The position numbers and the translations under genes are program-made. From assembly GCA_964511535.1 (NCBI GenBank), contig CAZEFW010000160.1:1-22244 (forward strand): a stretch of 22,244 nt of DNA, in the 5' to 3' direction. Positions within the stretch are counted from its first letter, which is position 1. The number at the start of each line of letters is the position of its first letter. This document shows positions 15,023 through 22,244 of the stretch, piece after piece. This stretch comes from CAZCFB01 sp964511535. GTDB lineage: Bacteria > Myxococcota_A > Polyangia > GCA-2747355 > CAZCFB01. The notes beneath the pieces are model-generated. The model made no database searches. It saw only the letters and a list, made by a program, of their open reading frames with translations, and was not told the origin of the DNA.

Positions 15023-16606
15023 CTACTTCTTGTACGGGTTGTCCTTGATCTCTTTCGGCTTGCCCGTGTTCTTCGGCTTCGGCTTGCGAGTCTGGCGCTC
15101 CAGGGTGATGGTCACCCGCCTGGAGCGGTCGGTGGGCAGCTCGATCTCCTTGCGCCGGTACCCGGTGGCCCTCGCCTCCAGCTTCACCGCCGGCTCTCCT
15201 CGCTCCAGCCGCAGCTTGACGCCCCCGATGCCGAGGTCCACCCCGTCACGCAGGATGCGCGCCTTGCGCGGCTCGGTGACCACCTCCAGCGTGACCATGG
15301 CCACCCGTGGCGTGCCGGCGTCCAGCTGCGCGCTCGCGGCGGGCTGCTTCAGGTCGGGCGCGGCAGAGATCGGCGCGGCCACGGGCGTCGGCTTCGGCGC
15401 CACCGGACCGGGTCGCTCCCCCGGCCTCCGCAGGCCCACCAGCGCGGCGATGGCTCCGGCCAGCAGCAGCGCCCCGAGGCCCACCGCCAGCGGTGTGCCC
15501 CACCGTCGGGCCCGCACCATGGTCTGGGTTGGCGTCAGCGGCCCGGACGAGAACCCCCCCGGCAAGTCCGCCGCCCGGGGCAGGGCGGCCTTCATGGCCT
15601 CCGCCGACTCGAACCGGTCGCCCGGGTCCTTCTTCAGCGCGCGCATGACCACCGCCTCGATGTCAGGCGGGATCCCGAGGGCGGGCTTGCGCTTGCGCGG
15701 CGGCACCGGCTCGTCCTGCACATGCTTCATCAAGATCTCCAGCGGCGTGCGCCCCTCGAAGGGCAGGTCGCCGGTGAGCATCTCGTACATGATCACGCCC
15801 AGGGCGTACAGGTCGGCCCGGTGGTCCACCTCGTCCAGGCCGCTGGCCTGTTCGGGCGCGATGTACTGCGGCGTGCCCATCACCACACCCGTGGAGGTCA
15901 GCCCCGTGCTGTCGCCACCCCCCGCCATGGGCCGCGTGATCTTGCTGATGCCGAAGTCGAGCAGCTTGACGAAGTCCCGCCCGCCCTGGCTGGTGAGGAA
16001 GACGTTGTCGCCCTTGAGGTCCCTGTGCACGATGCCCTGGTCGTGGGCCGCGGCCAGCCCGCTCAAAATCTGCCGCGAGACGGACACCGCCCGCCCCACC
16101 GCCAGCGCCCCCTCGGCCCGCACGGTCTGGCGCAGGCTCATGCCCTCGAGGTACTCCATGACGATGTAGGCGTCGCCCTGCTTGGTGAACCCGTAGTCCG
16201 TGATGTGCACGATGTGCGGGTCGCCGATGCTGGCCGCGGCCATGGCCTCCCGGTGGAACCGGGTGAGCGAGACGCGGTCGGCAGCCAGCCGGCGCTTGAG
16301 CACCTTGACCGCCACGAACTGCTTGAGCATCTCGTGGCGCGCCCGGTAGACGATGCTCATGCCGCCGGAGCCGAGCCGATCCAGCACCTTGTAGCGGCCA
16401 GAGAGGGTCTGGCCCACCAGCGTGTCCAGGGCGTCCAGCTCCTCCGGAGTCAGGGTCTGCCGGCCCGACTCATCGCCCCCGTCACCGTCGCCGTCCTCGG
16501 CCCCCGCCGGCCCATCAGGACCCACCTCGGCGTTCACCTGATCCCGCGAGTCGAGCGGGACGGTCTCGTCGGTGGTGTGGGAATCGTCTTCGCCGCCAGC
16601 CTTCAT
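15023..16606 (-). CDS. Hanks-type Ser/Thr protein kinase with transmembrane segment and PEGA domain
   Basis: The product is 527 aa from ATG 16606 (AAGG about 10 nt upstream; TTG 16615 is an alternative). An acidic, disordered N-terminus of about 65 residues precedes the kinase domain (about 72-340). Its motifs are the glycine loop LGSGGMSIVY, Lys101 in VAVKVLKR, HRDLKGDN (194-201), DFG (217-219), YIAPEQ, and DLYALGVIMYEML. All catalytic residues are present, so it should be active. One membrane helix (about 371-392) leads to an outside Pro/Ala linker and a PEGA domain (about 436-503; EPRKARILRDGVDLG), ending in a Lys/Pro tail. PEGA modules are thought to bind envelope components. It lies 12 nt downstream of the TPR-PEGA-barrel gene and is surely co-transcribed with it. 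Substrates are unknown. Confidence 0.95.
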   Translation of the reverse strand: MKAGGEDDSHTTDETVPLDSRDQVNAEVGPDGPAGAEDGDGDGGDESGRQTLTPEELDALDTLVGQTLSGRYKVLDRLGSGGMSIVYRARHEMLKQFVAVKVLKRRLAADRVSLTRFHREAMAAASIGDPHIVHITDYGFTKQGDAYIVMEYLEGMSLRQTVRAEGALAVGRAVSVSRQILSGLAAAHDQGIVHRDLKGDNVFLTSQGGRDFVKLLDFGISKITRPMAGGGDSTGLTSTGVVMGTPQYIAPEQASGLDEVDHRADLYALGVIMYEMLTGDLPFEGRTPLEILMKHVQDEPVPPRKRKPALGIPPDIEAVVMRALKKDPGDRFESAEAMKAALPRAADLPGGFSSGPLTPTQTMVRARRWGTPLAVGLGALLLAGAIAALVGLRRPGERPGPVAPKPTPVAAPISAAPDLKQPAASAQLDAGTPRVAMVTLEVVTEPRKARILRDGVDLGIGGVKLRLERGEPAVKLEARATGYRRKEIELPTDRSRRVTITLERQTRKPKPKNTGKPKEIKDNPYKK

Positions 16607-16618
16607 TGTGGGCAAACC

Positions 16619-17908
16619 TTACAGGTGCAAGGTTACGGTACCCCACACGGTCCCGAAGGGGAAGGTGGAGCCGTTGTCGGTCTGGCCCGGGTTCTCGGCG
16701 TCCAGGCGCGTGCCGTGGATCAGGCCGAAGCGGAACGCCGCGCCCACCGAGAGCCATTTCGTGGCGAACGCTTCGACACCGCCCCCCACCACCCAGGCGA
16801 AGGCGCCCTCCTGCTTGGTGATGGAGATGGTGCGAGTGGTGTCCTTGCCGTCAACGGTCTTGGTCTCGGTCCCCTTGTAGATCACCTGGTCAAGGCTGAT
16901 GCCAAGGCCGCCCACCACGTACAGGTAAGAGGTGTCGAAGGTGAAGGCGTAGCCCGCCTCGACCATGGCCAGGATCCAGCGCAGCTCTGCCTCGGTATAT
17001 TTTTCGGTCTTCTTGACCTTGCTGGCGCCCTCGAACACGTCGGTGACGAGGGTGGTGTCGATGGACAGCTCGCCGCCGGGGAAGAAGAAGAACGACGGCC
17101 CCACCAGGGCGTTCTTGATGTTCAGGTAAGCCCACAGACCGGGGCCGCCCGAAACCGGCCGGTCGTGCTGGAAGCCGAAGGCCCCCAGGATGGAGAGGTT
17201 CATGTGCAGCTTGTAGGTGTCGGTGAGCTTCAGCTCGGGGCACTTCTTCTGGGCGGGGCACTCCTTGACCGGCGGGCACGCCGCGGGCAGGGCCTTGAGC
17301 TTCACCTGCTGGGGCTGCTCCTTGCCCAGCTCCACCACCACCCGCTTGGCCGCCAGGTGGAACCCCTCCTTGTGCAGGAGCAGCAGGTGCTCCCCAGGGG
17401 TCAGGTGCACTACCATGGGCGTGGGCGTGGGCTCCGGCTTCTCCCGGCCGTCCACGGTGACTGTGGCGCCGGGGGGCACCGTGCTGACGAACACCTTGGT
17501 GGGCCGGATCTGCAGCCGCTGGATGCGGCCCTCGATGTCCTTCTTGCTCGCCTCGTCGGTGGTTTCCTTGAGGGCCAGCTGGTAGAAGGAGAGCGCCTCC
17601 ACCGGATCGGCCAGGTTCTCGTAGCAGCGCGCGATGTTGAACAGCGCCGATGGGTGCGGCGCGGTGTGGTGGGCCGCCTTGAACGACATGATCGCCTCGG
17701 CGTAGCGGCCCTTGTTGTACAGGGCCTGCCCCTCCTCGAAGAAGGTCGCCGCCTTGGCCAGCGCCGCCTTGTCGGGCTTGTCCGCGCTCGCCTTCTGGGC
17801 CAGCGCCGGCGTCACAGGGGACACCCCCAGGCAGAGCCCGACCGCGCACAGCACCACCGCTGGCGCGAGGCGCCCGTGAATGCCGCTTCTGTTCCTTTGC
17901 CGGTGCAT
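16619..17908 (-). CDS. Periplasmic/outer-membrane TPR-PEGA-beta-barrel-like protein
   Basis: The product is 429 aa. A long signal peptide (about 1-38, cleavage near PALA|Q) is followed by about two to three TPR units (about 50-130; FFEEGQALYNKGRYAEAIMSF, ALFNIARCYENLADPVEALSFY), then a PEGA domain (about 138-207; STVPPGATVTVDGR). A Cys-rich hinge with three Cys (211, 217, 223) comes next. The final 200 residues alternate Gly/aromatic/polar like an outer-membrane beta-barrel (VVGGLGISLDQVIY, FAWVVGGGVEAFA) and end in the aromatic/Leu pattern VTLHL. It is probably an outer-membrane protein with a periplasmic sensor part. It is co-directional with, and 12 nt upstream of, the PEGA kinase. Its TPR module closely resembles that of the gene at 20630-21304. 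Confidence 0.88.
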   Translation of the reverse strand: MHRQRNRSGIHGRLAPAVVLCAVGLCLGVSPVTPALAQKASADKPDKAALAKAATFFEEGQALYNKGRYAEAIMSFKAAHHTAPHPSALFNIARCYENLADPVEALSFYQLALKETTDEASKKDIEGRIQRLQIRPTKVFVSTVPPGATVTVDGREKPEPTPTPMVVHLTPGEHLLLLHKEGFHLAAKRVVVELGKEQPQQVKLKALPAACPPVKECPAQKKCPELKLTDTYKLHMNLSILGAFGFQHDRPVSGGPGLWAYLNIKNALVGPSFFFFPGGELSIDTTLVTDVFEGASKVKKTEKYTEAELRWILAMVEAGYAFTFDTSYLYVVGGLGISLDQVIYKGTETKTVDGKDTTRTISITKQEGAFAWVVGGGVEAFATKWLSVGAAFRFGLIHGTRLDAENPGQTDNGSTFPFGTVWGTVTLHL

Positions 17909-17964
17909 ACCCGTGGCTACACTCGCCTTACTGACCCGGTCTGGTCGGTGATCGAGATCAAAGT

Positions 17965-17994
17965 AGCATAGTCAGCCGCTGAATCCAGCGTCAA
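17965..17994 (-). promoter_or_regulatory. Sigma70-like promoter upstream of the TPR-PEGA-kinase pair
   Basis: On the minus strand TTGACG (17994-17989; 5 of 6 bases) is followed after 18 nt by TATGCT (17970-17965; 4 of 6 bases). Transcription would begin near 17958, about 50 nt upstream of the ATG at 17908. It sits within the 91-nt gap after the EF-hand-like lipoprotein gene, so the last two genes of the directon probably have their own start. Confidence 0.5.
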
Positions 17995-17999
17995 GAAGG

Positions 18000-19070
18000 C
18001 TATTGAATCTGACAGGATACGGCGGTGAAGCCGAATCCCATGGAGAGCGAATCCTTGATCTTGTCGCCGTCCGTGTCCACGTCCGCCACCAGGAATCCCT
18101 TGACGAGCACGTTGCCGAGCAGCTCGGCGCCGGTGATGGTGCCGTCACTGTTGGTGTCGAACAGCAGCTTCAGGGTCGACTTGGTGGAGGCGTCGGTGTT
18201 GGGGTCCTTGTAGATGTGATCCAGCACGGAGGCCATGCCGGGCACCACCTTCTTGTTGATCTCGGACATCGGGATGGCGCCGTTGATGATGCCTGCCGAG
18301 ACGCTGGGGCCGCTGAGGGTGCCGCGAACCCGGGCCAGCTTCATGGACACCAGCAGGCTGGAGCCCACGGTCAGCGGCAAGGGCATGGTCACGTTGGCCG
18401 GCCCGGCGTTGAGGGCCGCGTTGGTGATGGGCCCGCTGAGCAGGGCGTTCTTGGGCGAGGCGGTGGAGGTGGTCAGCTTGGCCGATCCGCTGAAGTTGTT
18501 GCTGGCGTTGCCGTCGGTGTCCGCCCCCTGGTGCACCTGCACGATGGCCTTGGGCTCGTTGACCAGGGACTTTCCGAACACCTCCAGCAGGTAGAGCAGG
18601 TTCCCCTGCTTCAGGTCGTCGTTGATCATCTTCTGCAGGTCCGCGGTGCCGCCCAGGGCGGCCACGGTGCCGAGGATGGTGCCCAGGGCGTTGTCCTTGG
18701 TGCCATCGCCGTCCAGATCGTAAGCGTAGGTGGCGGTGAGTGAGGCGTTGGTGGGCAGGGTCAGGGTGTTGGCCACCGCCTGGAGCGAGGTCTTGGGCAG
18801 GACGAAGTCCATGAAGAACTGGTCCGGTTGGCCGGCGTCCGGGGTCGCGGCCTTGTCCCCGGCGGCGTCCGCGGCGCCCTGATCAGGCGCGCTCGCCTCC
18901 ATGGTCCCCTGATCATGGGACCCATCGGGCGTCAGGCCCTCGCCCTGCGCAGCGTCTGCCAGCCCGACATCCGGGGACAGGTCCGGCACGGAGCCATCGC
19001 GCAACGGGTTGCCCTCCTCATCGCATGCGGCCAGGCAGAAGAGCAGCAGGAACGGCAGCGTCATCCTCAT
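18000..19070 (-). CDS. Lipoprotein with Asp/Ala-rich linker and EF-hand-like calcium loops
   Basis: The product is 356 aa from ATG 19070 with AGAGGTG about 6 nt upstream. The lipobox is CLAAC (Cys16). Residues 20-85 are a low-complexity linker rich in Asp, Ala, Gly and Pro (PDLSPDVGLADAAQ...), typical of surface lipoproteins in this lineage. Three DxDxDG-type loops are visible: DLDGDGTKDNAL (118-129), DTNSDGTITGAE (305-316, a good EF-hand loop) and DVDTDGDKIKDS (330-341). The middle (about 200-270) is beta-rich. Calcium binding is inferred from the loops; no enzymatic motif is seen. It follows the aldo/keto reductase gene by 47 nt and precedes a probable promoter for the next pair. Confidence 0.85.
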   Translation of the reverse strand: MRMTLPFLLLFCLAACDEEGNPLRDGSVPDLSPDVGLADAAQGEGLTPDGSHDQGTMEASAPDQGAADAAGDKAATPDAGQPDQFFMDFVLPKTSLQAVANTLTLPTNASLTATYAYDLDGDGTKDNALGTILGTVAALGGTADLQKMINDDLKQGNLLYLLEVFGKSLVNEPKAIVQVHQGADTDGNASNNFSGSAKLTTSTASPKNALLSGPITNAALNAGPANVTMPLPLTVGSSLLVSMKLARVRGTLSGPSVSAGIINGAIPMSEINKKVVPGMASVLDHIYKDPNTDASTKSTLKLLFDTNSDGTITGAELLGNVLVKGFLVADVDTDGDKIKDSLSMGFGFTAVSCQIQ

Positions 19071-19117
19071 TTCGCACCTCTCACAGTGGGGCTGTGGTTT
19101 GTCTCACAACAGCGGCG

Positions 19118-20143
19118 TCAGTCCCAAAATTCCCCTCCAGCCAGGTGGCGGTTCATCATGGTGGTGGGGTAGTCGGCCGGCAGGGAGCTGACCGCCTCCA
19201 GGCGCGCCAGCTCGTCCGGGCCGAGGGCAAAGTCCGCGGCGGTCAAGCTCTGCTCCAGCTGGGTCACGGATCGCGCCCCCATGATCAGGGAGGTCACCCC
19301 CGGCCGGCCCAGCAGCCATGCCTGGGCCACCACCGCCGGCACAACCTCCCGCTCGCTGCTGATGTCGAGCAGGGACTCGATGATGTCCCACGCCCTGGCC
19401 TCCTCTGCGGGCTGGCCGGCGAACCGTCGTCGCCACATCTTCAGGCGCCCGTGGTTGGCGGGCCAGCGCCCCCGCTCGTACTTGCCCGAGAGCAGGCCGT
19501 TGCACAGGGCGCCCCAGGTGATGACGCCCAGCTCCTGGTCCCGGCACAGGGGCAGTAGCTCCCGCTCCACGTGGCGCACCGCCAGGCTGTACTGGGGCTG
19601 CAGGCTGGCGAAGGCCGCCAGGTCGCGGGCGCGGCTCTCGCCCAGGGAGAGGGCCAGCAGCCAGGCCGGGAAGTTGGAGCAGCCGATGTGCCGCACCTTG
19701 CCGGCCCGCTTCAGCGCGTCCAGCGCCTCGAGGGTCTCGTGCAGCGGCACCGTGGCGTCGGGCCAGTGGGCCTGGTACAGGTCGATGACGTCGCAGCCCA
19801 GCCGGCGCAGGCTGGCATCGCAGGCGGCGGCGATATGCCCGGGCGACAGGCCCTGACCCGCGGCGGTGGGGCCGCCCACCTTGGTGGCCAGCACGATCCT
19901 GTCGCGGCACCCGCGGTCACGCATCCACCGGCCCAGGATCTTCTCCGACGCGCCGCCCTGGTAAGTGTCCGCCGTGTCGTACAGGGTGATCCCGGCGTCC
20001 AGCGCGCGGTCCAGGATCGGGAACGCGGCGGCCTCGTCCACGCTGATCCCCTTCATGAAGCCCACCCCCGGCCCGAAGTTCACCGTACCCAGGGACAGGA
20101 CGCTGACCTGCAGGTCGGTGCGGCCGAGGCGACGTTCGCGCAT
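19118..20143 (-). CDS. Aldo/keto reductase family oxidoreductase
   Basis: The product is 341 aa from ATG 20143, preceded by GAGG 9 nt upstream; the open frame extends further upstream to 20221 but that part lacks AKR sequence and overlaps the neighbouring gene. The (alpha/beta)8 NADPH-dependent reductase tetrad is intact: Asp56 and Tyr61 in LYDTADTYQGG, Lys88 in VLATKVGG, His126 in LYQAHWPD. Further family marks are GCSNFPAW, the STLLSGKY-like ITWGALCNGLLSGKY, and MGARSVTQLEQSL near the C-terminus, which holds the cofactor-phosphate loop. It is cytosolic and its carbonyl substrate is unknown. It is the only clear cytosolic enzyme among seven co-directional, mostly envelope genes, 16 nt after the small lipoprotein gene. 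Confidence 0.95.
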   Translation of the reverse strand: MRERRLGRTDLQVSVLSLGTVNFGPGVGFMKGISVDEAAAFPILDRALDAGITLYDTADTYQGGASEKILGRWMRDRGCRDRIVLATKVGGPTAAGQGLSPGHIAAACDASLRRLGCDVIDLYQAHWPDATVPLHETLEALDALKRAGKVRHIGCSNFPAWLLALSLGESRARDLAAFASLQPQYSLAVRHVERELLPLCRDQELGVITWGALCNGLLSGKYERGRWPANHGRLKMWRRRFAGQPAEEARAWDIIESLLDISSEREVVPAVVAQAWLLGRPGVTSLIMGARSVTQLEQSLTAADFALGPDELARLEAVSSLPADYPTTMMNRHLAGGEFWD

Positions 20144-20159
20144 GAGATGTGCCTCGAGA

Positions 20160-20624
20160 CTACTTCGGCTCCAGGTGGAACGTCGTGGTGATCTCCTTGA
20201 GCCCGCCGGGGTTGATGCCAACGATGTTGGAGGTGCCCGACTTCAGCTTCTTGACCAGGTCCTTGGGGTCCAGGTGGGAGCACTGCTTGCCGAACGGCGT
20301 CAGCGCGGCCACCACCTCCTCCGCGCGGCTGGAGGTGTAGGTGAAATCCACCTTGCCCACCGCCCGGGGGACCTTGCCGTCCAACATGGACCCGTCGTCA
20401 GTCCACCGCCCCTGGAAGGCTTCGCCGTAGGGCACGCTGGCGCGCTGGGTGTTGGCGGTCTTGGAGAACACCGTGATGTTGATGGCGGCGACGTTCTGGG
20501 GGAAGCAGGTCCCCTTGGACATGAAGTTGAACTTGAAATGCACCGTGCCGTCGTCGCCCCCGCACCCCGCGGCCAGCAGGCCCAGCCCCAGAAAAGCCAC
20601 CAGGATGTTCGCGCGTGGGTTCAT
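20160..20624 (-). CDS. Small lipoprotein (154 aa), unknown function
   Basis: The start is ATG 20624, with GGAGGTGAAGGCC immediately before it; the upstream in-frame extension to 20774 is the out-of-phase shadow of the neighbouring gene. The lipobox is LLAAGC (Cys22). The mature 130 residues are beta-rich (VHFKFNFMSKG, INITVFSKTA, VDFTYTSS, ITTTFHLEPK). They contain two further Cys residues near 38 and 115 that may pair, and a short Lys-rich helix (DPKDLVKKLKS). No known family is recognised. It lies 5 nt downstream of the TPR/coiled-coil gene (stop TGA, then AGGCC, then ATG), so these two are translationally coupled and may act together at the membrane. Confidence 0.83.
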   Translation of the reverse strand: MNPRANILVAFLGLGLLAAGCGGDDGTVHFKFNFMSKGTCFPQNVAAINITVFSKTANTQRASVPYGEAFQGRWTDDGSMLDGKVPRAVGKVDFTYTSSRAEEVVAALTPFGKQCSHLDPKDLVKKLKSGTSNIVGINPGGLKEITTTFHLEPK

Positions 20625-20629
20625 GGCCT

Positions 20630-21304
20630 TCACCTCCATCTGAACACCAGGTTGCCCGGGATGTTGCCCAGCTCCGAGTCGGGGATCGGGGCGCTCCTGT
20701 CTCTGGTGCCGAGCACCACGCCCGCGGCCACGCCGCCGGCCACCACAACGCCGACGATGGTCCAGAGCCACCACTTCTTGTAGATCGGCGCCTCCTGCGC
20801 CTTGCGCTGGCGCTCCTTCTCGGCCTGCAGCGCGGCCTGCTTGGCCTCCAGGGCGGCCTTGCGTTCGGCCTCCTTGAGGGCCGCCTCCTTCTTGGCCGCC
20901 TCGTCCTTCTTTGCCCGATCCTGCTTCAGCTGCTCGACCCGCGTCCCCACCTCCTTCTGCCGATCGGCGGGCGCCTCCGGGTCCTCGGCCAGGTAGCGCT
21001 CGTAGAAGAAGATCGCCTTCTTCTCGTCGCCCGCCTTGTCGTGGGCGAAGGCGATGTTGTACAGCAGAGCCGGCTTCTTGCTCAGGTCGTAGGCCTCGGT
21101 GAACTTGTCCACCGCGGTCTGGAACTCGCCCACGTTGAAGGCCTTGCGGCCGTCGAGGTAGAGGGCCTTGGCCTGCTCGTTCACTCCAGCCGGGGCCGGC
21201 TCCTCTGCGGGCGGGGCCTCTGTGGCCTCCTGGGCCGAGGCCCCCGACAGCGACAGCAGCAGGCAGAGCGGCCCGAACAACGCGAAGATCTTGATCCTGT
21301 TCAT
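20630..21304 (-). CDS. TPR/coiled-coil membrane protein
   Basis: The product is 224 aa from ATG 21304 (ATG 21316 is an alternative, adding MGVT). A signal peptide (about 1-24, cleavage near GASA|Q) is followed by a Pro/Glu/Ala-rich linker, two TPR-like units (about 42-110; AKALYLDGRKAFNVGEFQTA, ALLYNIAFAHDKAGDEKKAI) and a Lys/Glu/Ala coiled coil (about 115-172; KKDEAAKKEAALKEAERKAA). One membrane helix (about 178-199) and a short tail end the protein. It is probably a periplasmic protein anchored by the C-terminal helix. Its TPR module resembles the one in the TPR-PEGA-barrel protein of the same directon. It is placed 62 nt after the cytochrome c gene and immediately before the small lipoprotein. 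Confidence 0.87.
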   Translation of the reverse strand: MNRIKIFALFGPLCLLLSLSGASAQEATEAPPAEEPAPAGVNEQAKALYLDGRKAFNVGEFQTAVDKFTEAYDLSKKPALLYNIAFAHDKAGDEKKAIFFYERYLAEDPEAPADRQKEVGTRVEQLKQDRAKKDEAAKKEAALKEAERKAALEAKQAALQAEKERQRKAQEAPIYKKWWLWTIVGVVVAGGVAAGVVLGTRDRSAPIPDSELGNIPGNLVFRWR

Positions 21305-21322
21305 GGTAACGCCCATGTTACC
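21305..21322 (-). promoter_or_regulatory. Inverted repeat over the TPR/coiled-coil start region
   Basis: On the minus strand GGTAAC (21322-21317), spacer ATGGGC and GTTACC (21310-21305) form a perfect 6-bp stem that ends directly at the ATG at 21304 and holds the alternative ATG (21316) in its loop. No clear Shine-Dalgarno is seen, so a hairpin here could limit initiation. A chance palindrome is possible. Confidence 0.4.
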
Positions 21323-21366
21323 GCTATCCGCGCCGGCGGGCCAAATCCCGTTGTGCAGCCAAACGC

Positions 21367-22215
21367 TCAGCGGGGGGCAGCCGTCAGCGGCTCGACCCAC
21401 CCCGGGCGCGACTCCAGGTAGCGCAGCACCGGGCTGCGGCCGGCGCTGAGTGAGATGAGGTGAGCCGCCAGGTCGTGGCGCGCCGCCGCGCTCACGTCGT
21501 CGGCCAGGGCGGGCATGGGCGTGCCGTTGAGGCCCGTGGAGAAGGCGCGCACCACGTCGGCCCGGGTGAACCCGGAGCGGAACACCCCGCGGGTGAAGTC
21601 GCGCGGGCGGATGGGCCGGTCCAGGGCGTCTTTCAGCCCGGCGGCGAGGGGCCCGTGGCCGTCGCCGTCGGGGCCGTGGCACCGGGGGCAACCCTGGACC
21701 CTGAACAGGTCTGCGCCCCGCGCTGCGGATGGGGTCCCTCCGGCGGAAGGAGCCGCCAGCTTCATCGGCTCGCTGCTCCCCTCCACTGCGAAGCGTGGGC
21801 TGCGCAGCTTCACCTGCCGTACCAGCGCGTACAGCGCTCGCAGGGGCAGGAGGTTGGCCAGCCCAACCATGGCGGTGCCGGGGATGCCCACGTACAGGGT
21901 GCGCAGCAGGTCCCGGTCCGTGGGCAGCGCGCCGGAGGGCGTGGAGCGGTACTTGAAGTTGCCCCGGGCCAGATCTCCCGGCGCCGGGGAGAGCTCGCGG
22001 GCCAGGGCGGTGTCCCCGCGGCCGTGGTCGCCGTGGCAGGAGCGGCAGAGGGTGCGGTAGAGGCGCTCGCCGCGGTAATCGTCGGGGGTGCCGAGGCGGG
22101 AGAGGGCAGGCTGGTGGCCGGAGAGAGGGGAGGGGGCGGGGGGGGGGGTGCGGGCGGCGGCGGCGGCGGCGGCGGCCATGCCCATGGCAACCCCTACGGG
22201 AATAGAGGTAGACAT
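21367..22215 (-). CDS. Diheme c-type cytochrome
   Basis: The product is 282 aa from ATG 22215 with AGGGG about 9 nt upstream. An Ala-rich N-terminus (about 1-21) serves as a weak Sec signal. Two class I cytochrome c domains follow: CRSCH (57-61) with candidate axial Met in GIPGTAM (116), and CPRCH (176-180) with Met234 in GTPMPALA. Covalent heme attachment and a periplasmic electron-transfer role follow from the motifs. The partner oxidoreductase is not in the window and may lie beyond the right edge. Between signal and first heme there is a (GCC)n tract (22154-22176) and a C11 run on the coding strand (22148-22138) encoding Pro residues; slippage there would shift the frame before both hemes. 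Confidence 0.93.
   Translation of the reverse strand: MSTSIPVGVAMGMAAAAAAAARTPPPAPSPLSGHQPALSRLGTPDDYRGERLYRTLCRSCHGDHGRGDTALARELSPAPGDLARGNFKYRSTPSGALPTDRDLLRTLYVGIPGTAMVGLANLLPLRALYALVRQVKLRSPRFAVEGSSEPMKLAAPSAGGTPSAARGADLFRVQGCPRCHGPDGDGHGPLAAGLKDALDRPIRPRDFTRGVFRSGFTRADVVRAFSTGLNGTPMPALADDVSAAARHDLAAHLISLSAGRSPVLRYLESRPGWVEPLTAAPR
22138..22176. repeat. G11 homopolymer and GCG trinucleotide tract inside the cytochrome c gene
   Basis: The plus strand shows eleven consecutive G (22138-22148), then TGCGG and about seven GCG units (22154-22176). In the minus-strand gene they read as a Pro run and an Ala run close to the N-terminus. Confidence 0.9.
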
Positions 22216-22244
22216 GAAGGATCCCCTCTAATATGTCGGCGCGG

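Noticed and set aside
15002..17971. Plus-strand open frame of 989 codons opposite the kinase and TPR-PEGA genes
   Set aside because: It lies antisense to two clear genes, has His/Gln/Arg-rich composition and no motif; high GC content removes stop codons in this frame.

Overview
The window is a GC-rich (clearly above 60% by eye), gene-dense bacterial chromosome segment with no rRNA, tRNA, CRISPR array or intact transposon that I can see. The gene content points to a Myxococcota / 'deltaproteobacterial' lineage. The signs are a Hanks-type kinase with a PEGA tail, TPR-PEGA envelope proteins, Asp/Ala-rich lipoproteins with EF-hand-like loops, and a large lipoprotein whose C-terminus has the Gly-Cys / hydrophobic / Arg-cluster form of a MYXO-CTERM sorting signal. 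This placement is inferred from architecture, not from a database search.

Layout. (1) 1-482, minus strand: a small lipoprotein overlapping a Rho_N-like/Lys-Ala-rich protein that runs off the left edge. (2) 675-1900, plus: comF-like phosphoribosyltransferase and smpB, back to back. (3) 2020-6021, plus: a TPR protein, a membrane-anchored SGNH-hydrolase-like protein and a transglutaminase-like protein. The last two are each followed (or, for the SGNH gene, ended) by a copy of a composite simple-sequence repeat at 4535-4649 and 6036-6226. (4) 6262-10552, minus: an 808-aa dual-anchor lipoprotein and, upstream of it, a polytopic GT-C-like membrane protein. (5) 10712-15000, plus: a membrane-anchored sulfatase-fold/HEAT-repeat protein overlapping (ATGA) an orphan beta-ketoacyl synthase. 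It is divergent from the GT-C-like gene, and a perfect 13-bp inverted repeat lies between them. (6) 15023-22215, minus: seven genes in one direction. In transcription order these are a diheme cytochrome c, a TPR/coiled-coil membrane protein, a small lipoprotein, an aldo/keto reductase, an EF-hand-like lipoprotein, a TPR-PEGA-beta-barrel protein and a PEGA Ser/Thr kinase. A good sigma70-like promoter precedes the last two.

How the genes may work together. The translation-related pair comF-smpB is ordinary. Most other genes encode envelope proteins. The KS/sulfatase-fold/GT-C cluster could build or modify an envelope lipid or glycan, and the TPR-PEGA protein plus PEGA kinase could form an envelope-sensing pair. 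Both are inferences from neighbourhood and domain content. The most unusual observations are the shared composite repeat that supplies the C-terminus of the SGNH protein, the two-ended lipid/sorting anchor of the 808-aa protein, the sulfatase-fold protein lacking the formylglycine signature, and a C11 tract plus GCC repeat in the cytochrome c gene.
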